Notes: a model not told the origin generated them from the sequence alone. DNA of 64,000 bases from Actinospica sp035552695 (GCF_035552695.1 NZ_DASZKT010000011.1:1-64000), one strand, 5' to 3'; counted from the stretch's first letter, positions 18,671 to 27,485 are shown. A program made the numbers and translations.

Positions 18671-19279
18671 ATGAGTCTTCGCGCCCTCCGCCGCACCGCG
18701 GCGGTGACCGCGCTCGCCGGCGGTCTCGTCGCCGGCCTGGTCACGCCCGCCAACGCCGCCACGACCACCTCCGCCACGACCACCACCGTCACCTACACCC
18801 AGTGGCAGACGGACGTGACGGCCGTGACCGCCCCCGCCCTGGCCTACATCCAGGAGCGGATCGCCGAGGCCGCCTCGACCTCGAAGCTGGCCGTCGTGCT
18901 CGACATCGACAACACGGCGCTGGCCTCGTACTTCTACAGCTCCTACCCGACCCCGGCCGACCCGCCGGTGCTCGCGCTCGCGCAGTACGCGGCGTCCAAG
19001 GGCGTGAAGATCTTCTTCATCACCGCGCGCCCGGACGTGATCGACCTGATCACCGAGTACAACCTCAAATCGGTCGGCTATCAGGTGGACGGCCTCTACA
19101 GCCGTAACCCGATCCAGCTGTTCGAGGCGGTCAACACCTTCAAGACCGCCGAGCGCGAGCAGCTCGAGTCCGAGGGCTACGACATCATCGCGAACATCGG
19201 CAACAACACGGTCGACATCGAGGGCGGCTACGCCGACTCGACCTGGGAGCTGCCGAACTACGACGGTCTGCTCGACTAG
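18671..19279 (+). CDS. Secreted HAD-family acid phosphatase
   Basis: A 202-residue exported phosphatase of the HAD superfamily, subfamily IIIB (acid phosphatase B-like). A signal peptide ends around PANAA at residue 30. The nucleophile motif is VVLDIDNTALAS with Asp78 and Asp80, followed by IFFITARPD (motif II) and a terminal IGNNTVDIEGG where the usual motif is GDQ-xx-D-GG. Substrates are probably phosphomonoesters outside the cell. The ATG at 18671 is spaced behind GGTAAGGAA. It stands alone between the efe remnants and a LysR gene. Confidence 0.88.
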   Translation: MSLRALRRTAAVTALAGGLVAGLVTPANAATTTSATTTTVTYTQWQTDVTAVTAPALAYIQERIAEAASTSKLAVVLDIDNTALASYFYSSYPTPADPPVLALAQYAASKGVKIFFITARPDVIDLITEYNLKSVGYQVDGLYSRNPIQLFEAVNTFKTAEREQLESEGYDIIANIGNNTVDIEGGYADSTWELPNYDGLLD

Positions 19280-19319
19280 TTCCTCGCCTGCTCTGACTAG
19301 TCGGCAGTACCGCGATCGC

Positions 19320-19361
19320 GCAAGGAGGGGTCCGCATCGGCGCGGGTCCCTTTGCGTGCAC
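19320..19361 (+). terminator. Probable terminator after the phosphatase gene
   Basis: Bases 19317-19358 can fold as CGCAAGGAGGGGTCCGC against GCGGGTCCCTTTGCG with small bulges, about 40 bases after the phosphatase stop. The hairpin is imperfect and lies close to the LysR start, so its role as terminator is likely but unproven. Confidence 0.4.
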
Positions 19362-19375
19362 GTAGGCTGAAGCGC

Positions 19376-20305
19376 GTGGAACTGCGCCAACTCCGGTACT
19401 TCGCGACCGTCGCCGAGGAACTGCATTTCGGGCGCGCGGCGGAACGCCTGCTGATCGCGCAGTCCGTGGTCAGCCAGCAGATCCGCCGCCTCGAACGCGA
19501 GCTCGACGTCGTGCTCTTCGACCGCTCGTCCCGGCACGTGCGGCTGACGGAGGCCGGTCGCGCGTTCCTGCCCGAGGCGCTGGCCGTGCTCGACGCGCAG
19601 GAACGCGCAGTCGCGTCGATGGCCCGCTTCGCCGAACACCGGTCGCGCGTGCTGCGCATCGGCACGAGCGCGGGACTCGGCGACCGGCTCACGGCAGTGC
19701 TCGACGGTCTCGCGCGGCGGCTGCCGGGCACGCAGGTCGACCTGGTCTCCGCGCCGATGGCCAAGAGGCTCGAGCTGGTGGCCGAGGGCGGACTCGACGC
19801 GACGTTCGTGCGCGGCGACGTGGAGGAGGCCGCGGTCGGATCGCTGCGGCTGCTTCCGGTGTGGCGTGAAGGCCTGGTGGTCGCGCTGCCGCGCAGGCAT
19901 CCGCTGGCCGCCGCGCCGGAGCTCGCCATCGCCGACCTCGCCGGACTCCCGCTCTGGCTGGTCGAGCGGCGGGCGAACCGCGCGCTGGTGGACCTGGTCG
20001 TCGGCGCGTGCCACGACGCAGGGTTCGAACCCAGCGCGGGCCACGTCTCCCCCGGCCTGCAGGAGACGCTCTCCGCGCTCGGCGCAGGGACGGCCGGCTG
20101 GACGGTGGTCTACGCCTCGCACGCCGCGCAGCTCAACGTCCGGCACGTCGTCTTCCGCAAGCTGAGCGGACCCGCGCTCTCGCTGCCCACGCTGCTCGCG
20201 GTCGGCCGTTCGACCCCTGAGACGGTCACCGCTGCGGTGTTCGCCGCGTGCCGCGAAGCCGGTCCTGAACTGGGCGTTCGCGATTCACGATCGCAGCGTG
20301 CGTGA
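19376..20305 (+). CDS. LysR-family transcriptional regulator
   Basis: A 309-residue LysR regulator. The N-terminal helix-turn-helix is textbook: ELRQLRYFATVAEELHFGRA followed by SVVSQQIRRLERELDVVLFD; the C-terminal two-lobed effector domain follows. GTG at 19376 is chosen because homology starts with the next codon. It reads in the same direction as a tautomerase gene 78 bases downstream. Effector and targets are not evident; with no divergent neighbour, the usual clue for LysR proteins is missing. Confidence 0.9.
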   Translation: MELRQLRYFATVAEELHFGRAAERLLIAQSVVSQQIRRLERELDVVLFDRSSRHVRLTEAGRAFLPEALAVLDAQERAVASMARFAEHRSRVLRIGTSAGLGDRLTAVLDGLARRLPGTQVDLVSAPMAKRLELVAEGGLDATFVRGDVEEAAVGSLRLLPVWREGLVVALPRRHPLAAAPELAIADLAGLPLWLVERRANRALVDLVVGACHDAGFEPSAGHVSPGLQETLSALGAGTAGWTVVYASHAAQLNVRHVVFRKLSGPALSLPTLLAVGRSTPETVTAAVFAACREAGPELGVRDSRSQRA

Positions 20306-20383
20306 ACTGTTCGTTGATCGTCCCGGGCCGGCGCGGTGAACTGGTGGTGGCAGGAGAAAACCGATCTCATCAGGAGGCTTCAC

Positions 20384-20575
20384 ATGCCCATCGTCACCAT
20401 TCAGCAGGGCCCGCGCGACGTCGAGCTCAAGCGGGACCTCGTCACCCGGATCACCGACGCGTTCGTGGACGCCCTCAAGGTTCCGGCCGAGAGCGTCCAG
20501 GTGTGGATCCAGGAGACGCCGGCCGACAGTTGGGCCGTCGGCGGCACGCTGACCGCCGACCGGCAGAAGGGCTGA
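20384..20575 (+). CDS. 4-oxalocrotonate tautomerase-like protein
   Basis: A 63-residue small tautomerase. After removal of Met the N-terminal proline is exposed (MPIVTIQQGP), the catalytic base of the family. The ATG at 20384 lies six bases after AGGAGG, and a longer frame to 20336 is rejected because it would bury the Pro. Substrate unknown; such enzymes act in aromatic degradation or dehalogenation. It may be controlled by the LysR gene directly upstream. Confidence 0.88.
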   Translation: MPIVTIQQGPRDVELKRDLVTRITDAFVDALKVPAESVQVWIQETPADSWAVGGTLTADRQKG

Positions 20576-20581
20576 CCCGGC

Positions 20582-21049
20582 TCAGTCCTCCGCGAGCTCC
20601 GGGGGGAAGCCGCCGGTCGCGATCGGGCCCCAGCTCTCGGGCGTGATCCGCAGCAGGGCCTTGCCCTGCTTGACCATCGCGGCGCGGTACTCGTCCCAGT
20701 CCGAGTGCTCGCCCGCGATGCAGCGGAAGTACTCGACCAGCGGCTCCACGTCCGTGACGGCGTCGATGAGCTCGGCCGTCCCGTTGACCTGCACCCACGC
20801 GTCCCCGAAGTCGTCCGAGAGCACCACGATGCTCACGTTCGGGTTCCGCCGCGCGTTGCGGGCCTTGGCCCGCTGCGGGTAGGTCGACACGACGATCCGG
20901 CCCTGCTCGTCGACGCCGCAGGTCACCGGAGAGGCCTGCGGCGTACCGTCCGCACGCGTCGTGATGACCAGGCCGTTGTGCCGGGGGCGGACGAATTCGA
21001 GCAGCGATTCACGGTCCGCGGTGGTGTTCGTGGCGAGCTTGCGCGTCAT
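20582..21049 (-). CDS. PPOX-class F420-dependent oxidoreductase
   Basis: A 155-residue split-barrel flavin/F420 protein (LEFVRPRHNGLVITTRADGTPQ region, then VSTYPQRAKARNARRNP for cofactor phosphate binding). It resembles the stand-alone actinobacterial F420-binding enzymes. Its 3' end lies six bases from the convergent tautomerase gene. The upstream spacer contains a strong perfect inverted repeat (21070-21100). It is the second PPOX protein in the window, distinct from the one at 7915. Confidence 0.83.
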   Translation of the reverse strand: MTRKLATNTTADRESLLEFVRPRHNGLVITTRADGTPQASPVTCGVDEQGRIVVSTYPQRAKARNARRNPNVSIVVLSDDFGDAWVQVNGTAELIDAVTDVEPLVEYFRCIAGEHSDWDEYRAAMVKQGKALLRITPESWGPIATGGFPPELAED

Positions 21050-21069
21050 GGGTTGCAGTCTACGACCAA

Positions 21070-21100
21070 CCCGGACTTGTCACCGGGCGACAAGTCCGGG
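21070..21100. promoter_or_regulatory. Perfect 12-base inverted repeat in a divergent spacer
   Basis: CCCGGACTTGTC (21070-21081) and GACAAGTCCGGG (21089-21100) are perfect reverse complements around a seven-base centre. It sits 20 bases upstream of the PPOX start and about 90 bases upstream of the large surface-protein gene that reads the other way. Position suggests an operator for one or both genes or a transcript hairpin; no T tract follows. Confidence 0.65.
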
Positions 21101-21192
21101 CGGGTAATTCATGCTCTCGGGCCGAGGGAACCGCGCGGCGTCGCGGCTAGCTTGATAACGTCAGCTTTGTAACGCTTGGAGAGATTTCTTCC

Positions 21193-22863
21193 ATGTCAGC
21201 AGACGAATCATCAACGCCCACTCCTCAGGATCCTGAGACCGATTCGAAGCGGCGCCCGCACCGCCACCGGCGGCCGTCGGCGGCGCTGCGCGCGGCCCGC
21301 AAGGGCGCGATCGTCACCGCGATCACCGCCCTCGGCGTCATCCACCTGACCGGCACGTCGCTGGCCGATCCGCCGAGTGCGAACGGCGGCGCGCTGTCCA
21401 GCTCCTACGGCACCGACGGCAGCGGCTCGTTCGGCCAGAGCGGCACCGGCGACGGCTACGACACCGGCGCGATCGGCGTCGGCGAGGCCTGGGGCAAGAG
21501 CTCCAGCGGCAACCCGGCACAGGCCGGCGTGAACGCGGGCGACGGCACCAGCAGCGCGGGCTCGAGTTCGTGGGGCGGCAGCACCAACACCGCCGGCGCG
21601 GGCGACGGCAAGTCCGCCCCGAACGGCGGCGGCGTCGGTGCCGGCGCCTCGTCCACCGGGTCGAACTCGAACGCCGAGTCCAATGCCAACACCAACGGCC
21701 GCTCGTCCTCCGCGCAGGCCATCGGCGGCGGCGCGAACGCCGAGACGTCCAGCGCGTCCGGCACGGCGGCGACCTACGGATCCGCGAGTACGACGGCCGG
21801 CGGCGTGTCCTCGGAGTCGTCGGGCACGAAGTCGACGAGCAGTTCGGCCGAGTCCGCGAGCGGGAGCAGCGACACCTCCGCGTTCGGCGGCACGACCTCG
21901 ATCGGCAGCAAGGCCGTCGGCGTCAGCGGGACCTACGGCGGGACGAGCACCGACGGCCCCGGCGCGTCCGAGGCCGGTTCCACCGCGGCGGGCGGCTCCA
22001 CCACCGCGGCCGCCGCGTCCAGTGACACGGGCTCGGCCCAGGCGGGGACGGCCGCGGCCGGCAACGCCTGGGGCGGGGTCAGTGCGTCGCACTCCGAGGC
22101 GGTCAACGGCGGCACCGTGTCCGCCGTCGCCGCCGATTCGTCCACGCCGGCCGGCTTCAAGTCGGCCACCGCGGTCGCCGCCCCCGGTCAGGACGCCAGC
22201 GCCGACGCGGTCAGCGGCTCGATCGCCGCCCCGCTCTCCTCGACGCCGACGCAGTGGGGTGTCGTCTCGACGACGGTGACCAAGTCCACTCCGTCCGAAG
22301 TGAGCTCGACCGACACGAATACGGACACGAATACGGACACGAATACGGACACCGATACCGCGTCGACCGACACGAACACGCCGAGCGCGGCCACGACGTC
22401 GACCACGGCGACGTCCGCCCTCGCGGCGCCCGCCGACGCGACCAGCGACACCGCGTCGACGACCACTGCCGCGGCCCCGGCCGCCGCGGACGACGCGGCG
22501 GCAGCCGCTGCTCCGGCCGCTGCTGCAGCTCCCGCTGCTCCGGCTGCCGCAACTGCCCCCGCTGCTCCGGCTGCTCCGGCGGCTTCGACCGACACCAGCA
22601 CGACGTCGGTCGCGAGCGCGGACACCTCGGCGTCCACGGACTCCACTTCGTCCACGGACTCGACCTCGTCCACGGACTCCGCGGCCTCCGCTGATTCCGC
22701 GTCCGCGAGCGACGGCTCGTCCGCCAGTGGCGGTTCGGACGGCGGCTACGGCGGCGACGGTTCCGGCGACGGAGGCGACGGAGGCGATGGCGGCTACGGC
22801 GGTTACGGCGGCAGCTCGGGCGGCGACGGCGGCGGAGATGGCGGCGGCGGTGGCGGCGACTGA
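21193..22863 (+). CDS. Very low-complexity Ser/Ala/Gly/Thr-rich exported protein
   Basis: A 556-residue protein with a basic N-terminus (KRRPHRHRRPSAALRAARKG) followed by a hydrophobic segment ending near TGTSLADPP, so export is likely. The rest is simple sequence in blocks: Gly/Ser/Asn-rich (about 55-200), Ser/Thr/Ala-rich (200-380), Thr-Asp-Asn repeats near 378-390, an Ala-Pro block, Ser-Thr-Asp repeats, and a Gly/Asp-rich tail. There is no LPXTG motif or C-terminal membrane anchor. I recognise no enzyme domain; a wall-associated, hydrated or aerial-surface polymer-like role is inference. GGAGAG 12 bases before the ATG supports the start. Confidence 0.8.
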   Translation: MSADESSTPTPQDPETDSKRRPHRHRRPSAALRAARKGAIVTAITALGVIHLTGTSLADPPSANGGALSSSYGTDGSGSFGQSGTGDGYDTGAIGVGEAWGKSSSGNPAQAGVNAGDGTSSAGSSSWGGSTNTAGAGDGKSAPNGGGVGAGASSTGSNSNAESNANTNGRSSSAQAIGGGANAETSSASGTAATYGSASTTAGGVSSESSGTKSTSSSAESASGSSDTSAFGGTTSIGSKAVGVSGTYGGTSTDGPGASEAGSTAAGGSTTAAAASSDTGSAQAGTAAAGNAWGGVSASHSEAVNGGTVSAVAADSSTPAGFKSATAVAAPGQDASADAVSGSIAAPLSSTPTQWGVVSTTVTKSTPSEVSSTDTNTDTNTDTNTDTDTASTDTNTPSAATTSTTATSALAAPADATSDTASTTTAAAPAAADDAAAAAAPAAAAAPAAPAAATAPAAPAAPAASTDTSTTSVASADTSASTDSTSSTDSTSSTDSAASADSASASDGSSASGGSDGGYGGDGSGDGGDGGDGGYGGYGGSSGGDGGGDGGGGGGD

Positions 22864-22877
22864 CCCGCCGAATCACC

Positions 22878-22899
22878 GCGGATCCGGATCCGGATCCGC
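22878..22899. repeat. Perfect 22-base palindrome
   Basis: GCGGATCCGGA followed by its own reverse complement, made of three GGATCC units. It begins 15 bases after the surface-protein stop codon. It may be part of the transcription end for that gene; it is the only such palindrome I saw in the window. Confidence 0.75.
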
Positions 22900-22906
22900 A
22901 TAGCCG

Positions 22907-22960
22907 GAAGGCTGAGGTGCCTGCTCCGCACCCCCAGGGAGCACTCGCGCCTCAGCCTTC
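22907..22960. terminator. Bidirectional terminator between convergent genes
   Basis: GAAGGCTGAGG at 22907-22917 pairs perfectly with CCTCAGCCTTC at 22950-22960; inner bases (TGCTCC with GGAGCA) can extend the fold. The right arm touches the stop codon of the leftward deacetylase gene, and the element lies between two converging genes, so it should stop transcription from both sides. Confidence 0.65.
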
Positions 22961-24061
22961 TTACATTGCGACGAAGTTGAAGCCCCGGTCCAGCAGCACG
23001 GGGATGAACTGCTTGAGCGCCGCGACGGTGTTGCGGCGGCTACCGCCGCCGTCGTGCTCGAGGATGATGTCGTGCGCGCGGGTGGACTTCAGCACCGTGT
23101 GCACGATCTGCTGCGTGTCGACCTCGGCGGTGTTCCAGTCCTGCGGGTCGACCGACCAGCCCACCGGCCGGAGGTTGCGCGCGGCGCAGGCCTGGAAGAC
23201 GGCCTTCGACCAGTTGCCGTAGGGTGCGCGGAAGATGGTCGGGGACTGATTCGCGTTCGACAACGCGTCGTTGCAGCGGTCCATCTGCGACAGGACCTGC
23301 CGATACGTGTAGCGCGTCAGGTCGGCGTGGTCCCAGGTGTGGTTGGTGATCGTGTGGCCGGCCGCGGAGACCTCGCGCACGAGCGACAGGTTTCCGGCGA
23401 CCTGCTGGCCGATCATGTTGAAGGTGGCCTTGATGCCGTGCTGACGGAGGATCTCGAGGACCTGCGGCGTGTAGGTCGCGCTGGGTCCGTCGTCCAGGGT
23501 CAGCGCGATGGCCATCGGGCCCTGGTCGTCGACGTACCACTGCGGCCGGCTGTAGACCTTCCCGTTCTGCGACGCCGGGGCCGAGTCCGACGCGGAGGCC
23601 GAGGACGAGGCCGAGGTCGAGTTCTGGCCCGAGGGGGAGTTCGCCGGGGAACTCGCCGAGGACGACGCGGAGGCGGATGCGGACGCCGAGCCCGCGGGCG
23701 AACCCGCGGACGAGGCCGAGTGCGACGCGGCGCCGGTCGTGGAGCCGGCCAACGGGCGCGTGCCGGAACCGCCGGAACCGCCGCTCGCGCCGACGATCTG
23801 CTTGCCGCGTCCGGCGGCCGCCGCGGCCGTGGCTATGCCGCCGCCGGCCAGCAGCATCAGGCCGCCCGCGGCGAACAGCACCCTGCGTCGGTTCGCCGGT
23901 CGCCGACCGCCGACCGCGGCTCCCAGGCCCGCGGGCGAGCCCTCGGCCGACCAGACGCGGGTGCGCTCCTGCGGGTCCTGTTCGGGCGACGGGGACCAGG
24001 GCAGGGCGTGGGTCTGCGCGTTGGGGTCCGCCGGGGGAAGCCACGGTTCGTAGGTAGTCAC
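22961..24061 (-). CDS. Membrane-anchored polysaccharide deacetylase (NodB domain)
   Basis: A 366-residue carbohydrate esterase family 4 protein. Residues 1-55 are a cytoplasmic Pro-rich segment, then a basic patch and membrane helix (RRRVLFAAGGLMLLAGGGIA), a long Ser/Ala linker (about 95-165, many Ser-Ala repeats), and the NodB domain from about 180. Catalytic motifs are present: TLDDGPS (motif 1), HTWDH (motif 2, metal His), FRAPYGNW (motif 3) and ILEHDGGG (motif 5). It should deacetylate peptidoglycan or another wall glycan outside the membrane. The start is GTG at 24061 without a clear ribosome site. Confidence 0.9.
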   Translation of the reverse strand: MTTYEPWLPPADPNAQTHALPWSPSPEQDPQERTRVWSAEGSPAGLGAAVGGRRPANRRRVLFAAGGLMLLAGGGIATAAAAAGRGKQIVGASGGSGGSGTRPLAGSTTGAASHSASSAGSPAGSASASASASSSASSPANSPSGQNSTSASSSASASDSAPASQNGKVYSRPQWYVDDQGPMAIALTLDDGPSATYTPQVLEILRQHGIKATFNMIGQQVAGNLSLVREVSAAGHTITNHTWDHADLTRYTYRQVLSQMDRCNDALSNANQSPTIFRAPYGNWSKAVFQACAARNLRPVGWSVDPQDWNTAEVDTQQIVHTVLKSTRAHDIILEHDGGGSRRNTVAALKQFIPVLLDRGFNFVAM

Positions 24062-24301
24062 GCCGCAAAAGACGACGGATGCCGCCGAGGGGTTGAGGGA
24101 AATCCGGGAGACTTTTTCAGACTACGGAGAGGAACCGGAAACGCACGCGTAACAACCGTTGGGCGACGGCGTCGCGGCGAGCCCATCGCGCAAGCCTGAC
24201 ACCACTCCAGGCCAATGGCACCGTTGGCTCCCGATGCGTGCCGGAATTATGGGACCCTTAACCGGTCAAGCACGAACCGGGCTCCGAGAAGGCGGTACCA
24301 G

Positions 24302-25477
24302 GTGAGCAGTCGAGCCGACGGGGCGCGCCCCGTCCGGGTGATCGTGACCGGCGGAGGCACCGGGGGCCACGTGTACCCCGCGCTGACCACGGTGAACGCG
24401 CTCCGCGAGGTGCTGGCCGGGCAGGGCCGCGAGCTGTCGGTCAGCTGGGTCGGCGCGCGCGGCAAGCTGGAGGAGCGGGTCGCCGGGCAGAACGGCATCG
24501 ACTTCCTGCCGGTGGCCACCGGCAAGCTGCGCCGGGCCCGCAACCCGCTCGGCATGATCACCTGGACCAATATCAAGGACCTGGCTCGGGTGCCGTGGGG
24601 CGCGGTGCAGGCCTGCGGGATCGTGCGGCGGCTGCGGCCGGACGTGGTCGTCGGCTTCGGCGGGTACGTCGCGGTGCCGGTGAGCGTCGCCGCCTGGCTG
24701 CTGCATCGTCCGCTGGTGATCCACGAGCAGACCGTGCGCCTCGGCCTGGCCAACCGGATCCTCGCGCGGCTGGCCAGGGCCACGGCGGTCTCCTCCGAAT
24801 CCAGCCTCGGCCTGCTGCCCGGACGCACCCGCGGCCGCGCCGAACTCGTCGGCAACCCGATCCGCGCCGAACTGTTCGGCGGGGACCCGGAGCGGGCCGT
24901 GACCGCGCTGGGCCTCGACGGCTTCGACCGCGCGCTGCCCACGGTGTACGTCACCGGCGGCGCGCTCGGCGCCCGGCAGATCAATAATCTGATCGTCGAG
25001 GCGCTGCCCTGGCTGCTCAAGCAGGCCAACGTCGTGCACCAGTGCGGCGCCGCCGAGATCGCCCGGATGCGCGAGGCCGCCACCGCGCTCTCCCCGGAGC
25101 TCGCGCCGCGCTACCACGTCGCCGATTTCATCGGTCCCGAGCTGCCCGACCTGTTCGCGCTCGCCGACCTCGTCGTCGCGCGCAGCGGCGCCGGCACGAT
25201 CTCCGAGCTCTCGGCCCTCGGCAAGCCCGCGATCCTCATCCCGCTCGCCTCCTCGGCAGGCGGCGAGCAGACGTTCAACGCCCGCTACCTCGACGAGCGC
25301 GGCGCCGCCCGCGCGCTGCTCGGCGAGGTCTCGGCCGAGGACCTGCGCTCCGCGATCGGCTCCCTGCTCGACGACCCGGCCGCACGTACCGCGATGGCCG
25401 ACCACGCCCGGGAACTCGGCAAGCCCGACGCCGCGCGCACGCTCGCCGGGCTGATCCTGCGGGTCGCGGGGGCGTAG
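24302..25477 (+). CDS. MurG-like UDP-GlcNAc glycosyltransferase
   Basis: A 391-residue GT-B glycosyltransferase of the MurG family, which attaches GlcNAc to lipid I on the inner membrane face. Visible hallmarks are the N-terminal glycine loop TGGGTGGHVYPA, VGFGGYVAVPV, the central VGNPIRAELF, YVTGGALGARQINNL and the donor-site region ARSGAGTISELSALGKP followed by GGEQTFNARYL. GTG at 24302 follows GAGAAGG. It is outside a division/cell-wall cluster, so it is likely a second copy rather than the housekeeping murG, serving either a spare peptidoglycan pathway or another lipid-linked sugar. Several genes of peptidoglycan precursor synthesis follow within 8 kb. Confidence 0.85.
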   Translation: MSSRADGARPVRVIVTGGGTGGHVYPALTTVNALREVLAGQGRELSVSWVGARGKLEERVAGQNGIDFLPVATGKLRRARNPLGMITWTNIKDLARVPWGAVQACGIVRRLRPDVVVGFGGYVAVPVSVAAWLLHRPLVIHEQTVRLGLANRILARLARATAVSSESSLGLLPGRTRGRAELVGNPIRAELFGGDPERAVTALGLDGFDRALPTVYVTGGALGARQINNLIVEALPWLLKQANVVHQCGAAEIARMREAATALSPELAPRYHVADFIGPELPDLFALADLVVARSGAGTISELSALGKPAILIPLASSAGGEQTFNARYLDERGAARALLGEVSAEDLRSAIGSLLDDPAARTAMADHARELGKPDAARTLAGLILRVAGA

Positions 25478-25485
25478 CGGGCGCG

Positions 25486-26148
25486 TTATGCGCGGCCCAG
25501 CAGCCGGATCACGTCCGCGTCGTCGAGCTGCCCGAAGTCCACGTACCACTCGCCGACCGCCTGGAAGTCCCGGGGAGCGAGCAGGTAGACGACCGCGTCG
25601 GCGAGGCCGGCTCTGCCGGTGAGGCGGGCGACGGCGTCCGGCGCGCAGGCGGGCGCGGCGAAGACCAGCCTGCTCGGGTCCCGCTGCCGCAGCGAGCGCA
25701 GCGCCGCCTGAGCCGTGACGCCGGTGGCCAGGCCGTCGTCCGCGAGGACCACCTCCCGCCCGCGCAGCTCCGGCAGCGTTCGTTCTCCGCGATACACGCT
25801 GACGCGGCGGTCCAGCTCGCGTCGCTCCGGCACGGCCAGCAAGGCCAGCTGCTCGGCGTCGAAGCCGAGTTCTCCGGCCTGCGGGCTGAGGATGACCTCG
25901 TCGAGGCCCTCGGCGATCGCGGCGATGCCGTACTCCGGGAAGCCCGGGACGCCGATCTTCCGCGCCACGAACGCCTCCGCGGGCACGCCGAGCCGGTCGG
26001 CGATCTCCCGCGCGATCGGGATCCCGCCGCGCGGCAGGCCAAGCACCACCGGTTCGCGCAGGTCCAGCCGGGCGACGCGGTCGGCGAGCAGCCGGCCCGC
26101 CTCGAACCGGTCCGCGAAGCGCCTGGGGAGTTCAGGTTCTCGGCTCAT
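25486..26148 (-). CDS. Phosphoribosyltransferase-domain protein
   Basis: A 220-residue type I phosphoribosyltransferase-fold protein. The PRPP-binding motif is at residues 133-146 (VVLADDGLATGVTA) and the PPi-loop region at about 35-45 (VVLGLPRGGIP). It ends eight bases from the convergent MurG-like gene. It is divergent, 61 bases apart, from a dienelactone-hydrolase-like gene; in mycobacteria and other actinobacteria the same two domains are often encoded together or fused, so a joint role is plausible. Substrate base unknown. Confidence 0.87.
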   Translation of the reverse strand: MSREPELPRRFADRFEAGRLLADRVARLDLREPVVLGLPRGGIPIAREIADRLGVPAEAFVARKIGVPGFPEYGIAAIAEGLDEVILSPQAGELGFDAEQLALLAVPERRELDRRVSVYRGERTLPELRGREVVLADDGLATGVTAQAALRSLRQRDPSRLVFAAPACAPDAVARLTGRAGLADAVVYLLAPRDFQAVGEWYVDFGQLDDADVIRLLGRA

Positions 26149-26209
26149 CGCTTACCTCCTTCCCCGCACAAGTGCATTTTCCGCCGGAATCCGGGCACAA
26201 CGGCATCCC

Positions 26210-26902
26210 ATGACCCCCAATCGCCTGACGGAAACTCCCGCGACCACCGTGCGCGTCCCGGTCGTCGAGGCAGCCGGCATCGTGGGCGACCTCGTCCTGC
26301 CGGACGGCGCGCGGTCCGTGGTGGTCTTCGCGCACGGAACCGGCAGCTCCCGGCACAGCCCGCGCAATCGCGCCGTCGCCCGCACGCTGCAGCGGGCCGG
26401 GTTCGGCACCCTGCTGCTCGACCTGCTCACCGAGCGCGAGGAGGCGGTCGACGACGCCACCTCCGAGTTCCGCTTCGACATCCACCTGCTCGGCCGGCGC
26501 ATGATCGACGCGGTGGACTGGCTCGCCGAGTACCCGCAGACCCAGTCGATGCCGCTCGGCCTGTTCGGGGCGAGCACCGGAGCCGCCGCGGCGCTGATCG
26601 CCGCCGCCGAACGCCCGGACCGGATCTCCGCGATCGTGTCCCGGGGCGGCCGGGTCGATCTGGCGAGCGACGCGGTCGGCCGCGTCCACGCTCCCGTGCT
26701 GCTGATCGTCGGCGGCCACGATCCGCAGGTTCTCAAGCTCAACAGGGAGACGGCGGCGCGGCTGAGCGCCCCGCACCGGCTTGAGGTGATTCCCGGCGCA
26801 ACCCACCTGTTCGCGGAGAACAACGCGCTGGAGACGGTCGCGCGCTCGGCCCGCGACTGGTTCGCCCACCCGGATCCTGAGCTGTTTCACGCCGGGGGGT
26901 GA
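26210..26902 (+). CDS. Dienelactone hydrolase-like alpha/beta hydrolase
   Basis: A 230-residue alpha/beta hydrolase. The catalytic triad is Ser122 in GLFGASTGAA, Asp171 in VGGHDPQV and His199 in GATHLF; the oxyanion loop is VVFAHGTGSSRHSPRN. This subfamily usually accompanies phosphoribosyltransferase domains, as it does here in divergent orientation. The ATG at 26210 has no strong ribosome site; the message may be leaderless. The enzyme's substrate is unknown. Confidence 0.87.
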   Translation: MTPNRLTETPATTVRVPVVEAAGIVGDLVLPDGARSVVVFAHGTGSSRHSPRNRAVARTLQRAGFGTLLLDLLTEREEAVDDATSEFRFDIHLLGRRMIDAVDWLAEYPQTQSMPLGLFGASTGAAAALIAAAERPDRISAIVSRGGRVDLASDAVGRVHAPVLLIVGGHDPQVLKLNRETAARLSAPHRLEVIPGATHLFAENNALETVARSARDWFAHPDPELFHAGG

Positions 26903-26993
26903 GATTCGTCTCGCCGAGGGGCGGCGTTTCGCCCGGGACCGATCGGGTACGCGGGCCACTTATCGACGCCAATCGGAAAGGAAGCAGACGCCT

Positions 26994-27293
26994 ATGTTGA
27001 TGCTGACCGACGCGGCTGCCACTGCCATCAGCCAACTGACCTCGCAGCCCAACATGCCGGAGACCACCGGGCTGCGCATCGTCCCCAACCCCGACGACAC
27101 ACAGGGCCCCGCCCTCGCGGCAGCGCTGACCAGCGGCCCCGGACCGCAGGACGAGGTGCTCGAGGTACACCAGGCCCGGGTCTTCCTGGAGCCGGAGGCC
27201 GCCGAGCAGCTCGCGGACAAGGTCCTCGACGCCGAGACCGCCGACGGGGGCCAGATCGCCTTCCACCTCCGGCCGCAGGCGACGAGCTCCTGA
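26994..27293 (+). CDS. Cysteine-free HesB/IscA-like protein
   Basis: A 99-residue protein with the start and spacing of the HesB/IscA Fe-S biogenesis fold (MLTDAAATAISQLTSQP, then GLRIVPNP and VFLEPEAAEQLADKVLDAE). The family normally uses three conserved cysteines; this protein contains none, so it cannot act as a classical cluster carrier. Actinobacteria encode many such cysteine-less relatives of unknown role. GGAAAGGAAG upstream supports the ATG at 26994. It stands alone. Confidence 0.75.
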   Translation: MLMLTDAAATAISQLTSQPNMPETTGLRIVPNPDDTQGPALAAALTSGPGPQDEVLEVHQARVFLEPEAAEQLADKVLDAETADGGQIAFHLRPQATSS

Positions 27294-27485
27294 CGGTAGC
27301 GGCCGGATTCGGGTCGGCGGCTGTGCCCGTGCGGGTGCTCGGGCGCGGGTCGTTTGGCCCATTCGGTCTTTCATCCGGGACTTCGCGCGGCTCAACGCCG
27401 ACTACTGTGCGTTAGCATCCCATTCTCGCGGGTACGGACCTGCGCCGAGAGAGGTTGCAGAAACCGATCGAGGCGGGAAGGTGCC

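Noticed and set aside
27300..27485. Possible c-di-AMP riboswitch before the NlpC/P60 gene
   Set aside because: Such genes often carry one in actinomycetes, but the conserved pieces are not visible here.
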